Positions 1-5,023 of a stretch of 5,023 nucleotides of DNA are shown here, in pieces. The DNA comes from Solirubrobacteraceae bacterium (lineage in GTDB: Bacteria; Actinomycetota; Thermoleophilia; Solirubrobacterales; Solirubrobacteraceae), in NCBI GenBank assembly GCA_025928415.1, contig JAICJK010000225.1, forward strand, positions 1 to 5,023. Direction: 5' to 3'. Under the pieces are notes generated by a model. It was not told the DNA's origin and made no database searches. It worked only from the letters and a program-made list of their open reading frames with translations. The translations under genes and the position numbers were made by a program. The stretch's first letter is position 1; every line of letters begins with the position of its first letter.

Positions 1-507
1 CTCTACGGCCTGTCGCCGCAGCTCTTCTCGGTCGTCTTCGGAGCCAACGCGCTGGGGATCGTGGCGCTGAGCCAGGTCAGCGGCGCGCTGGTCGCGCGGA
101 CCGGCCCGCGCCGGCTGCTCGCGCTCGGGATGTGCGCCAGCGCGGGCGGTGCCGCCGTCCTGCTGCTCGGCGCGCTCGCGGGGCTCGGGCTGTGGGGGCT
201 GCTGGTGCCGCTGTGGGTGGTCGTGGCGAGCATCGGGCTGATCGCGCCCAACGCGACCGCGCTGGCGCTCGCGAGCCACGGCGAGCACGCCGGCAGCGCC
301 TCCGCGCTGATCGGCATGGCGCAGTTCTCGCTCGGCGCGGTCGCCGCCCCGCTGGTCGGGCTGGGCGGCGGCGACTCGGCGGTCGGGATGGCGACGGTCA
401 TCGCCGCGCTGGGCGCGGGCGGCCTGGCGACCTTCGCGGCGCTGACCCGGGGCGACCGCCCGGCGGCGGCGCAGCCTCAGGCGCCGCGGACCGCGCGCAC
501 CTGGTAG
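1..507 (+). CDS. Bcr/CflA-family MFS drug efflux transporter, 3' part
   Basis: This is the C-terminal 168 residues of a major facilitator superfamily proton-driven exporter in the inner membrane. The reading frame is open from base 1 to the TAG at 505-507, and the start lies outside the window. The piece begins with YGLSPQLFSVVFGANALG, followed by a cytoplasmic-loop-like GPRR at residues 35-38. It then has hydrophobic segments at about residues 8-27, 39-60, 66-83, 100-122 and 126-148. The stretch around residues 82-112 (PNATALAL, then AGSASALIGMAQFSLGA) closely matches the end of the Bcr/CflA drug-resistance family, whose members run to about 400 residues. The tail after residue 150 is polar and Ala/Pro/Arg-rich. 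The family is known to export drugs such as bicyclomycin and chloramphenicol, but the substrate here cannot be read from the sequence. The last 31 bases overlap the 3' end of the opposing cyclopropane synthase gene. Confidence 0.88.
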   Translation, partial: LYGLSPQLFSVVFGANALGIVALSQVSGALVARTGPRRLLALGMCASAGGAAVLLLGALAGLGLWGLLVPLWVVVASIGLIAPNATALALASHGEHAGSASALIGMAQFSLGAVAAPLVGLGGGDSAVGMATVIAALGAGGLATFAALTRGDRPAAAQPQAPRTARTW

Positions 508-1691
508 ACCGACGTGAAGCCGCTCTCGAAGCCGTTGCGGGCGGCGCGCAGGTAGAGCCGCCAGACGTTCAGGCGCTCGGAGCCGACGAGCGCCTCGGCC
601 CGCGGCAGGTCGGACTCGAGGTTCCGGACCCAGTGGGTCAGCGTCCGGGCGTAGTGGGCGGCGTAGCCCTCCACGTGCTCGGTCACCAGGCCGGCGCGCT
701 CGATCGCGGCCTGCACGCGCGAGAGGTGCAGCGGCGCGGCGTCGGCGAACACGTAGCGCTCGGAGAACGGGCCGGCCTCGGCGTCGGTGTGGCGCAGGCG
801 GGCGATCCCGTGGTTGAGCAGCCGCGCGCCCGGCTCGAGCAGCCCGGCCAGCAGCGCGGCGTAGCGGTCGATGTTCACCGCGCCGACGTGCTCGACCATG
901 CCGATCGAGGCGATCGCGTCGAAGCGCTCGTCGCGCAGGTCGCGGTAGTCCATGACGCGGATCTCGACCTTGTCCGCGACGCCGTGCTCCTCCGCGCGCT
1001 GCCGGGCGCGCGCGGCCTGCGGCTCGGACAGCGTGATGCCGACGACCTGCGCGCCGTGGTGCTCGGCCGCGTGCACGGCGAAGCTGCCCCACCCGCAGCC
1101 GACGTCGAGCACGCGCATCCCCGGCTCGAGCGCCAGCTTGCGGCAGACGACCTCGCGCTTGTTGGCCTGGGCGTCCTCCAGCGACTGGTCCGGCGACTCG
1201 AAGATCGCGCATGAGTAGGTCATCGAGTCGTCGAGGAACAGCGCGAAGAAGTCGTTGGAGAGGTCGTAGTGGTGGCGCACCGACCGCGAGTCGCGCCCGA
1301 TGGAGTGGCGGCGGCCCTGCGGGCGCAGCTCGGCGGCGGGGATGGCCGGCGGGCGCTGGAGCCCGGCGGCGCGGACGCCGGCGAGCACGAGCCTGCGCCG
1401 CGCGGGGCCGTCGATCGGCGGCGGCGACCAGGTCCGCAGCAGCCGGGCCACGGCGTCCATGTCGTCCACCTGGATCTCGCCCGACACGTAGGCGCGCCCG
1501 AGGCCGAGCTGGCCGGGGGCGCGCAGCAGGTGCGCGACGGCCTTGGGGGAGCGCACGGTGAACGTCGGGACGCCGTCCTCGGGCGCGGTGGCGGGCAGCT
1601 CGCCGCCGTCCCAGAAGCGGACCTTGAACGGGCGGTCGGGAAGCGCGTGCTCGAGCTCGTGGCGCAGCACGTCGGGTCGCGAGAAGGCCAT
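477..1691 (-). CDS. cfa: Cyclopropane-fatty-acyl-phospholipid synthase (SAM-dependent)
   Basis: This 404-residue protein should transfer a methylene group from S-adenosylmethionine to the double bond of unsaturated acyl chains in membrane phospholipids, forming cyclopropane fatty acids. E. coli Cfa is 382 residues, so the length is normal. Residues 1-130 form an N-terminal domain (FKVRFWDGGE, then GRAYVSGEIQVDD) thought to contact lipid. The catalytic domain starts at HHYDLSNDFFALFLDDSMTY (140-159). It carries the SAM-binding glycine motif VLDVGCGWGSFA (194-205), EHVG (267-270), LLNHGI (291-296) and HYARTLTHW (346-354). By family comparison C161, E267, H294 and Y347 are the likely bicarbonate/active-site set. 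The ATG at 1691 is preceded by GAAAGG eight bases upstream, which supports this start. Stop is TGA at 479-477. It lies 52 bases downstream of msrA on the same strand, so an msrA-cfa transcript is likely. A related SAM methyltransferase making methyl-branched lipids remains possible. Confidence 0.93.
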   Translation of the reverse strand: MAFSRPDVLRHELEHALPDRPFKVRFWDGGELPATAPEDGVPTFTVRSPKAVAHLLRAPGQLGLGRAYVSGEIQVDDMDAVARLLRTWSPPPIDGPARRRLVLAGVRAAGLQRPPAIPAAELRPQGRRHSIGRDSRSVRHHYDLSNDFFALFLDDSMTYSCAIFESPDQSLEDAQANKREVVCRKLALEPGMRVLDVGCGWGSFAVHAAEHHGAQVVGITLSEPQAARARQRAEEHGVADKVEIRVMDYRDLRDERFDAIASIGMVEHVGAVNIDRYAALLAGLLEPGARLLNHGIARLRHTDAEAGPFSERYVFADAAPLHLSRVQAAIERAGLVTEHVEGYAAHYARTLTHWVRNLESDLPRAEALVGSERLNVWRLYLRAARNGFESGFTSVYQVRAVRGA

Positions 1692-1699
1692 CCCGACAG

Positions 1700-1705
1700 C
1701 CTTTC
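1700..1705 (-). promoter_or_regulatory. Shine-Dalgarno site of the cyclopropane synthase gene
   Basis: Read on the minus strand, these bases are GAAAGG, eight bases before the ATG at 1691. This is a good ribosome binding site and fixes the start of the synthase. It contrasts with msrA upstream, which looks leaderless. It fits translation from the interior of an msrA-led message. The 52 bases between msrA and this gene (1692-1743) hold no other recognisable signal. Confidence 0.55.
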
Positions 1706-1743
1706 ACAAGGGCGCGGGGCGACCGGACCCGGCCGCCGGCGCC

Positions 1744-2397
1744 CTACGCGGCGGCGATGCCCACCGGGCAGGAGACGCCGGTGCCGCCCAGCCCGCAGTA
1801 GCCGTTGGGGACCTTGTGCAGGTACTGCTGGTGGTAGTCCTCGGCGTAGTAGAAGGGCTTGGCGGGCGCGATCTCCGTGGTGATCGGCGTGCTCCGGCCG
1901 GCGACGGCCAGCGCCTCCTGGTAGCGGTCGCGCGAGGCCTCGGCGGCCGCCTGCTGGGCTTCGGAGGTGGTGTAGATCGCCGAGCGGTACTGGGTCCCGA
2001 TGTCGTTGCCCTGGCCCATGCCCTGCGTCGGGTCGTGGCCCTCCCAGAAGACCTTGAGCAGGTCGGGGTAGGAGATCTGCGCGGGGTCGAAGACGACCTG
2101 CACGGCCTCGGCATGGCCCGTGGCGCCGCTGCAGACCTCCTCGTAGGTCGGGTTGGGCGTGATGCCGCCCTGGTAGCCGGCGGCCGTCGAGATGACCCCG
2201 GGGGTCTGCCAGAAGACGCGCTCGGCGCCCCAGAAGCAGCCCAGCCCGAAGTAGGCGATCTCGCTGCCGGCGGGGAACGGGCCCTGGATCGGCGCGCCGT
2301 TGACCGCGTGGCGCTCCGCGGTGGGCAGGGCCTCGGGGCGCCCGGGCAGCGCGTCCTCGGGGGCGACCATCTCGGACTTGCGGCGGGAGAAGAGCAT
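1744..2397 (-). CDS. msrA: Peptide methionine (S)-S-oxide reductase MsrA
   Basis: This 217-residue cytoplasmic repair enzyme reduces the S-epimer of methionine sulfoxide in proteins and free methionine, normally with electrons from thioredoxin. E. coli MsrA is 212 residues. The catalytic cysteine is C54 in the signature GCFWGAER (53-60). Further family motifs are GYQGG (74-78), [16 protein letters not shown] (82-97), HDPTQ (121-125) and GTQYRSAIY (134-142). The C-terminal [12 protein letters not shown] (200-211) holds C201 and C210, the expected recycling cysteines, so the full three-cysteine cycle seems present. The N-terminus [19 protein letters not shown] matches the usual beginning of this MsrA subgroup and fixes the ATG at 2397, although the frame stays open far upstream, antisense to the next gene. 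A -10 box (TACCCT) sits exactly seven bases before the ATG, suggesting leaderless initiation. It is divergent from the quinone oxidoreductase gene and probably heads an operon with the cyclopropane synthase. Confidence 0.96.
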   Translation of the reverse strand: MLFSRRKSEMVAPEDALPGRPEALPTAERHAVNGAPIQGPFPAGSEIAYFGLGCFWGAERVFWQTPGVISTAAGYQGGITPNPTYEEVCSGATGHAEAVQVVFDPAQISYPDLLKVFWEGHDPTQGMGQGNDIGTQYRSAIYTTSEAQQAAAEASRDRYQEALAVAGRSTPITTEIAPAKPFYYAEDYHQQYLHKVPNGYCGLGGTGVSCPVGIAAA

Positions 2398-2404
2398 GTC
2401 CTCA

Positions 2405-2410
2405 AGGGTA
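2405..2410 (-). promoter_or_regulatory. Leaderless-type -10 promoter element of msrA
   Basis: On the minus strand this reads TACCCT, a TANNNT-type -10 box, followed by exactly seven bases (TGAGGAC) and the msrA ATG. With usual -10 spacing, transcription would begin at or within a base of the start codon. No convincing TTGACA-like -35 is seen 16-19 bases upstream. A GAGG lies two bases before the ATG, too close for a good ribosome binding site. This is a pattern match without experimental support. Confidence 0.5.
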
Positions 2411-2423
2411 GCTGCGGCTCCCA

Positions 2424-2429
2424 TAGACT
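2424..2429 (+). promoter_or_regulatory. Leaderless-type -10 promoter element of the quinone oxidoreductase gene
   Basis: The hexamer TAGACT is followed by seven bases (CGGCGCG) and the ATG at 2437, the same geometry as the msrA promoter on the opposite strand. No Shine-Dalgarno sequence lies in the seven bases before the ATG, which supports a leaderless message. A -35 consensus is not apparent at 16-19 bases upstream (around 2399-2406). A+T islands are scarce in this DNA, so a TANNNT box at this spacing is noteworthy. Confidence 0.55.
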
Positions 2430-2436
2430 CGGCGCG

Positions 2437-3384
2437 ATGCGAGCGGCGACGATCTCCGACGGGCAGGTCGGCGTGCGGGAGCACCCCGATCCCGAGCCGG
2501 GGGACGGCGAGGTCCTCGTGCGGGTGCGCGCCGCGGGCCTCAACGGCGCCGACCTCATGCAGCGCGCCGGCCGCTACCCGGCGCCGCCCGGCGAGCCGCA
2601 GGACATCCCGGGCCTCGAGCTCGCGGGCGAGGTCGCCGCGGTGGGCCACGCGGCTCCGCGCTTCGCCGTCGGCGACCGGGTCATGGGCATCGTGGGCGGT
2701 GGCGGGCAGGGGGAGCTGTGCACGGTCCACGAGCGCCAGCTCATGCCGGTGCCGGAGGGCCTGCCCTGGCCGCAGGCGGGCGGGCTGCCCGAGGTCTTCA
2801 CGACCGCGCACGACGCGATCTTCACCCAGGGCGGGCTGCGCACGGGCGAGCGCCTGCTCGTCCACGGCGCGGCGGGCGGCGTCGGCACTGCCGCCGTGCA
2901 GCTCGGCGCGGCGGCCGGCGCGCACGTCACCGCGACGGTGCGCAACCCGGAGGCGCGCGACGGCGTGCGGGAGCTCGGCGCCCACGAGGTCGTCGACCCC
3001 GAGGGCTTCGCCGCCGGCGGGCCGTTCGACGTGATCCTCGAGCTGGTCGGCGCGCCGGACTTCCCGGCGAACCTCGAGGCCGTCGCCACCGGCGGGCGGA
3101 TCGTCGTCATCGGCGTCGCCGCCGGCGCGAAGATCGAGCTCAACCTGCTGGCGCTGATGGGCCGGCGGGCGACGCTGCGCGCCTCCACGCTGCGCGCGCG
3201 ACCGCTCGAGGAGAAGGCGCTCACGGCGCGGGCGGTCGAGCGGGAGGTGCTGCCGGGCTTCGCGCGTGGGGCCCTGCGCGTCCCGGTCGCCGAGACGTTC
3301 GCCCTGGACGACGTGGCCGCGGCCTACGAGCGCTTCGCCGCGGGCGGCAAGCTCGGCAAGGTCGTCCTGACGATGGACGGGTAG
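2437..3384 (+). CDS. Zinc-free NAD(P)H quinone oxidoreductase, PIG3/QOR type
   Basis: This 315-residue cytoplasmic enzyme belongs to the medium-chain dehydrogenase/reductase superfamily, quinone oxidoreductase branch. It should use NAD(P)H to reduce quinones or activated enones. The N-terminal GroES-like domain (1-120) contains [20 protein letters not shown] (21-40), GRYPAPPG (45-52), [12 protein letters not shown] (59-70) and GDRV (79-82), without the zinc-ligand cysteines of alcohol dehydrogenases. PEVFTTAHD (118-126) leads into the Rossmann domain, whose nucleotide-binding loop is [15 protein letters not shown] (143-157). GGRIVVIG (219-226) and [12 protein letters not shown] (250-261) are typical of the PIG3/TP53I3-like group, and GKLGKVVLT (304-312) closes the fold. 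The length is close to the usual 320-330, with a short N-terminal strand. The ATG at 2437 follows a -10 box by seven bases, and the product begins with MRA as is usual for the family. It is divergent from msrA and 22 bases upstream of a SnoaL-like gene. The natural substrate is not predictable. Confidence 0.93.
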   Translation: MRAATISDGQVGVREHPDPEPGDGEVLVRVRAAGLNGADLMQRAGRYPAPPGEPQDIPGLELAGEVAAVGHAAPRFAVGDRVMGIVGGGGQGELCTVHERQLMPVPEGLPWPQAGGLPEVFTTAHDAIFTQGGLRTGERLLVHGAAGGVGTAAVQLGAAAGAHVTATVRNPEARDGVRELGAHEVVDPEGFAAGGPFDVILELVGAPDFPANLEAVATGGRIVVIGVAAGAKIELNLLALMGRRATLRASTLRARPLEEKALTARAVEREVLPGFARGALRVPVAETFALDDVAAAYERFAAGGKLGKVVLTMDG

Positions 3385-3406
3385 CGACGCCCGTGCCCGC
3401 CCGCCC

Positions 3407-3757
3407 GTGAACGCCGTCGAGCGCCTGTGGCGCGGCTTCCAGGGCCGCGATTGGGCCGCCGCCCGGCGCCAGCTGCACCCCGGTGCGCAGATCTCCTGGC
3501 CGCACACCGGCGAGCTGCTGGGGGTGGACGAGTACCTCACCGCGCGCCGCCGGCAGCCCGGCGAGCACATCGTGCAGGTCCATGCGATCACCGGGCACGC
3601 CGAGGACCACCCGATCGCCGTCCGCGCGACCGTCCACTCCGACGACGGGACCTGGCACGTCGGCGGCTTCTACGACCTGCAGGTCGCGCGCATCTCCGGC
3701 GGGGTGGAGCTGTGGGTCGCCGAGGGCCGCGCCGCGATCCCCGACTGGCGGCGCTAG
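3407..3757 (+). CDS. SnoaL/NTF2-like small protein
   Basis: This 116-residue protein has the pattern of the nuclear transport factor 2-like superfamily, a cone-shaped alpha+beta fold used for ligand binding, isomerases or polyketide cyclases. The N-terminal helix [20 protein letters not shown] (3-22) is followed by [22 protein letters not shown] (from residue 23), which in this group marks the pocket and the first strand. A late beta hairpin [20 protein letters not shown] (83-102) ends in WVAEG, matching the common strand pattern of SnoaL-like domains. The GTG start at 3407 places the expected short helix at the very N-terminus. No ribosome binding site is visible. It begins 22 bases after the quinone oxidoreductase stop, so a shared transcript with coupled translation is likely. 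Catalytic function cannot be assigned, and it may be a simple binding protein. Pairing with an oxidoreductase could mean joint action on one small molecule, which is inference only. Confidence 0.82.
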   Translation: MNAVERLWRGFQGRDWAAARRQLHPGAQISWPHTGELLGVDEYLTARRRQPGEHIVQVHAITGHAEDHPIAVRATVHSDDGTWHVGGFYDLQVARISGGVELWVAEGRAAIPDWRR

Positions 3758-3758
3758 G

Positions 3759-3777
3759 CGGGCTCGGCCTCAGCCCG
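3759..3777. terminator. Possible bidirectional hairpin at a convergent gene junction
   Basis: CGGGCT at 3759-3764 and AGCCCG at 3772-3777 form a perfect six-pair stem with a seven-base loop. It sits right between the stop of the SnoaL-like gene and the stop of the opposing acetyltransferase gene. There is no U-run on either strand, so it does not qualify as a classical intrinsic terminator, and short GC stems arise easily by chance in such DNA. Its position at the tail-to-tail junction is the main argument for it. Confidence 0.3.
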
Positions 3778-4333
3778 GCGGGTCGGAGGCCAGCCGGGCG
3801 GCGATCACGATGTCGGGCCGCGCGCCGTCCGGCTCGCGCTGGTAGGCGCGCAGCACGCCCTCCTCGCGGAAGCCCGCGCGCGCGGCCACCGCGCGCATCG
3901 CGCGGTTGGAGGTCTCGGTGAAGAGCTGCAGCCGGTCGAAGCCCAGGTGCCCGAAGACGAGCCGGCAGGCCAGCGCGAGCGCCCGGGTGCCGGCGCCGGA
4001 CCCGCGCCCGGCCGGCGCCACCCACAGCCCGACCTCGGCCCGGCGATGGCGCCAGGAGACGTCGTGGAGCAGCAGCGCGCCGCCCAGGGCGTCGTCGCGG
4101 GCGCGGGCGATGGCGAAGCGCGCCCAGGTGCCGCGCTCGCGCGCCCGGACCTCGGCCGCGGTCTCCTCGGCGATGCTGCGCTCGGTGTGCGGGGTCGCGC
4201 GCCCGACGCGGCGGTGCAGGGCGGGGTCGTCGGCGAAGGCCCGCGCGAACGGGGCGAAGTCGGGCTCGCGGAGTGGCCGCAGGACCACGACGCCGTCGTC
4301 GACGCGCGGGGGGAAGGCCAGCGGCGGGCTCAC
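3770..4333 (-). CDS. GNAT-family N-acetyltransferase, RimJ/RimL-like
   Basis: This 187-residue protein should transfer an acetyl group from acetyl-CoA to an amine. The RimJ/RimL-like branch modifies protein N-termini or small molecules, and the substrate here is unknown. GVVVLRPLREPDFAPFARAF (14-33) is the typical opening strand and helix. AEVGLWVAPAGRGSGAGTRA (99-118) contains the acetyl-CoA pyrophosphate-binding motif (R/Q-x-x-G-x-G) as RGSGAG at 110-115. LQLFTETSNRAMRAVAARAG (135-154) with FREEGVLRAYQ (155-165) is the classic last helix of the branch. The start is the GTG at 4333, because the only ATG nearby (4344) is in another frame and stops after four codons. The upstream codons in this frame back to the preceding gene (CCC, CCT, GGG, AAT, CTG) include no ATG, GTG or TTG. 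It follows the UDG-like gene by 11 bases and no ribosome binding site is seen, so translation is probably coupled to that gene. Confidence 0.88.
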   Translation of the reverse strand: MSPPLAFPPRVDDGVVVLRPLREPDFAPFARAFADDPALHRRVGRATPHTERSIAEETAAEVRARERGTWARFAIARARDDALGGALLLHDVSWRHRRAEVGLWVAPAGRGSGAGTRALALACRLVFGHLGFDRLQLFTETSNRAMRAVAARAGFREEGVLRAYQREPDGARPDIVIAARLASDPPG

Positions 4334-4344
4334 GGGAGGCCCAT

Positions 4345-5004
4345 TCAGTACGGCGGCAGGTCGGCCCACCACGCGCCCAGCGCGCGGAACGCCGACCAGA
4401 AGGCGCGCTTGGCGGACTCCTCGTCCAGCGCGTCGTCGATGTCCGGCGTGTAGAGGGCCTCGATCGACGGGGTCAGCACCTGCAGCTCGCCGGGGCGCGC
4501 GGCGACCGGCCGGGCGAGCGGGACGTCGAGGTCGTTGAGGACGGCCAGCGCCTGCTCGCCCATCACCACGACGAGCTTCGGCTGGACGATCGCGAGCTCC
4601 TCGACCACGCGCGCCAGGCAGGCGTCGTCGGCCAGCGACGTGTCGCTCACCGGGCACTTCACGCAGACCGTCCCGTAGACCGCCAGGGGATCGATCTGCA
4701 GCCGCTTGAGCGACTTCATCAGCGCGGTGCCGCTCCGGCCGTAGAAGGCGACGCCCTCCTCGATCTCCGAGAGCGTCGGGGCGAACTTGAGCAGGAACAC
4801 GTCGGCCTGCGGATGCCCGGAGCCGAGGACGGGCATCAGGTTGCCGCGCGGGCAGTGACGGCACGCCTGGACCTCGCGGGTCAGCGCGTTGAGCTCGCGG
4901 ATCGCCCGCTCCAGGTACTTCTCGCGGATCTCGTCGTCGGTCGCAGGCATGGGCAAGGTGGGCCCGTCCTTTGACGGCTCGCGGGGGTGCTCCTGCTCCT
5001 GCAT
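4345..5004 (-). CDS. Uracil-DNA glycosylase-superfamily protein with 4Fe-4S cysteines and atypical active-site motifs
   Basis: This 219-residue protein resembles family 4 type (thermostable, iron-sulfur) uracil-DNA glycosylases, which remove uracil from DNA. Four cysteines fit the cluster ligands: C48 and C51 (CRHC), C117 in VCVKCP, and C129 in DDACLARV. An extra cysteine is C114. QPKLVVVMGEQAL (141-153) matches the family strand and loop (RPKVIVALGATAL in relatives), and AFYGRSGTALMKSL (86-99) matches FVGRAGMLL. However, the catalytic loop normally reading GE(A/G)PG is KFAPT at 73-77, and the usual HPS of the second motif appears as TPS (178-180). It may therefore be a non-canonical or inactive glycosylase. 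ATG 5004 is chosen because TGATG there joins an upstream frame's stop to this start. ATG 4950 (201 residues, MPATDDEI) is the main alternative, since conservation should begin there and the extra 18 residues are polar and look disordered. GTG 5007 is also in frame. Confidence 0.75.
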   Translation of the reverse strand: MQEQEHPREPSKDGPTLPMPATDDEIREKYLERAIRELNALTREVQACRHCPRGNLMPVLGSGHPQADVFLLKFAPTLSEIEEGVAFYGRSGTALMKSLKRLQIDPLAVYGTVCVKCPVSDTSLADDACLARVVEELAIVQPKLVVVMGEQALAVLNDLDVPLARPVAARPGELQVLTPSIEALYTPDIDDALDEESAKRAFWSAFRALGAWWADLPPY

Positions 5005-5023
5005 CACGCCTTGCGCGTCGCGC
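5004..5023 (-). other. Possible 3' end of an upstream gene
   Basis: On the minus strand, a TGA at 5006-5004 overlaps the ATG of the UDG-like gene as TGATG. The frame ending there reads Ala-Thr-Arg-Lys-Ala before the stop, as far as the window edge allows. TGATG overlaps are common at operon junctions, so a gene entering from the right is plausible. Only about five codons are visible, and any random frame could look like this. Confidence 0.3.

Noticed and set aside
132..1214. Long plus-strand frame antisense to the cyclopropane synthase
   Set aside because: Arg/Gly/Ala-rich shadow composition. The minus strand carries all the methyltransferase motifs.
1692..1743. Possible separate promoter for the cyclopropane synthase gene in the gap after msrA
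   Set aside because: No TANNNT box at a sensible distance and no -35-like element could be supported. The gap shows only a ribosome binding site.
1543..3384. A continuous 613-codon plus-strand open frame running antisense to msrA and into the quinone oxidoreductase
   Set aside because: Only the part from 2437 on encodes a recognisable protein. The earlier part is Gly/Arg/Ala-rich antisense sequence kept open by extreme GC at third codon positions.
2398..3591. Upstream extension of the msrA frame across the opposite strand of the quinone oxidoreductase gene (possible fusion)
   Set aside because: The extension has low-complexity Arg/Ala/Gly composition without any domain. MsrA has a clear family-typical N-terminus at 2397 with a promoter just before it.
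3427..3921. Alternative plus-strand frame overlapping the SnoaL-like gene and running past the convergent junction
   Set aside because: Arg/Ala/Pro-rich shadow frame without domain features. The SnoaL-like frame has a coherent NTF2-type pattern and a normal stop.
4334..4864. Upstream extension of the acetyltransferase frame through the UDG-like gene
   Set aside because: Arg/Pro/Gly-rich sequence in the wrong frame of a convincing gene. GNAT motifs begin just after the GTG at 4333.
4273..4974. Plus-strand open frame antisense to the UDG-like gene
   Set aside because: No family resemblance and typical antisense composition. The opposite strand has conserved cysteines and UDG elements.
1..5023. 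tRNA, rRNA, CRISPR arrays, insertion sequences, attachment sites or riboswitches
   Set aside because: No repeat-spacer pattern, terminal inverted repeats, transposase or integrase motifs or tRNA-like arms were seen. Nearly all bases are accounted for by protein genes and gaps of at most about 50 bases.

Overview
The window is very G+C-rich DNA (about three quarters by eye) with almost only G or C at third codon positions. It is packed with short-spaced genes and has no rRNA, tRNA, CRISPR array, insertion sequence or other mobile-element signature. Base composition, protein style and the leaderless-type promoters (TANNNT, seven bases, then ATG) point to a high-GC actinobacterium. A Thermoleophilia/Solirubrobacterales-like lineage is my best guess from general resemblance, and no marker gene here settles it.

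Layout, left to right: (1) 1-507, plus strand, the 3' part of a Bcr/CflA-type MFS drug efflux gene cut by the window edge. (2) 477-1691, minus, a cyclopropane-fatty-acyl-phospholipid synthase whose 3' end overlaps the MFS gene tail to tail by 31 bases. (3) 1744-2397, minus, peptide methionine sulfoxide reductase MsrA, 52 bases upstream of the synthase and probably co-transcribed with it. (4) 2398-2436, a 39-base divergent promoter region with a leaderless-type -10 box on each strand. (5) 2437-3384, plus, a zinc-free medium-chain quinone oxidoreductase of the PIG3 type, followed after 22 bases by (6) 3407-3757, plus, a small SnoaL/NTF2-like protein. (7) 3770-4333, minus, a RimJ/RimL-like GNAT acetyltransferase, converging on the SnoaL-like gene with 12 bases between them. 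(8) 4345-5004, minus, a uracil-DNA-glycosylase-fold protein that keeps the iron-sulfur cysteines but not the usual catalytic motifs. It probably continues an operon entering from beyond position 5023.

The centre has a loose oxidative and membrane stress theme: methionine repair (MsrA), lipid cyclopropanation (Cfa) and quinone or enone reduction, all driven from one compact divergent promoter. Most of the window is ordinary housekeeping or stress content. The two items most worth a second look are the divergent UDG-like protein with altered active-site motifs and the 39-base back-to-back leaderless promoter region. A smaller curiosity is a four-codon mini-ORF bridging the UDG-like stop and the GNAT GTG start.
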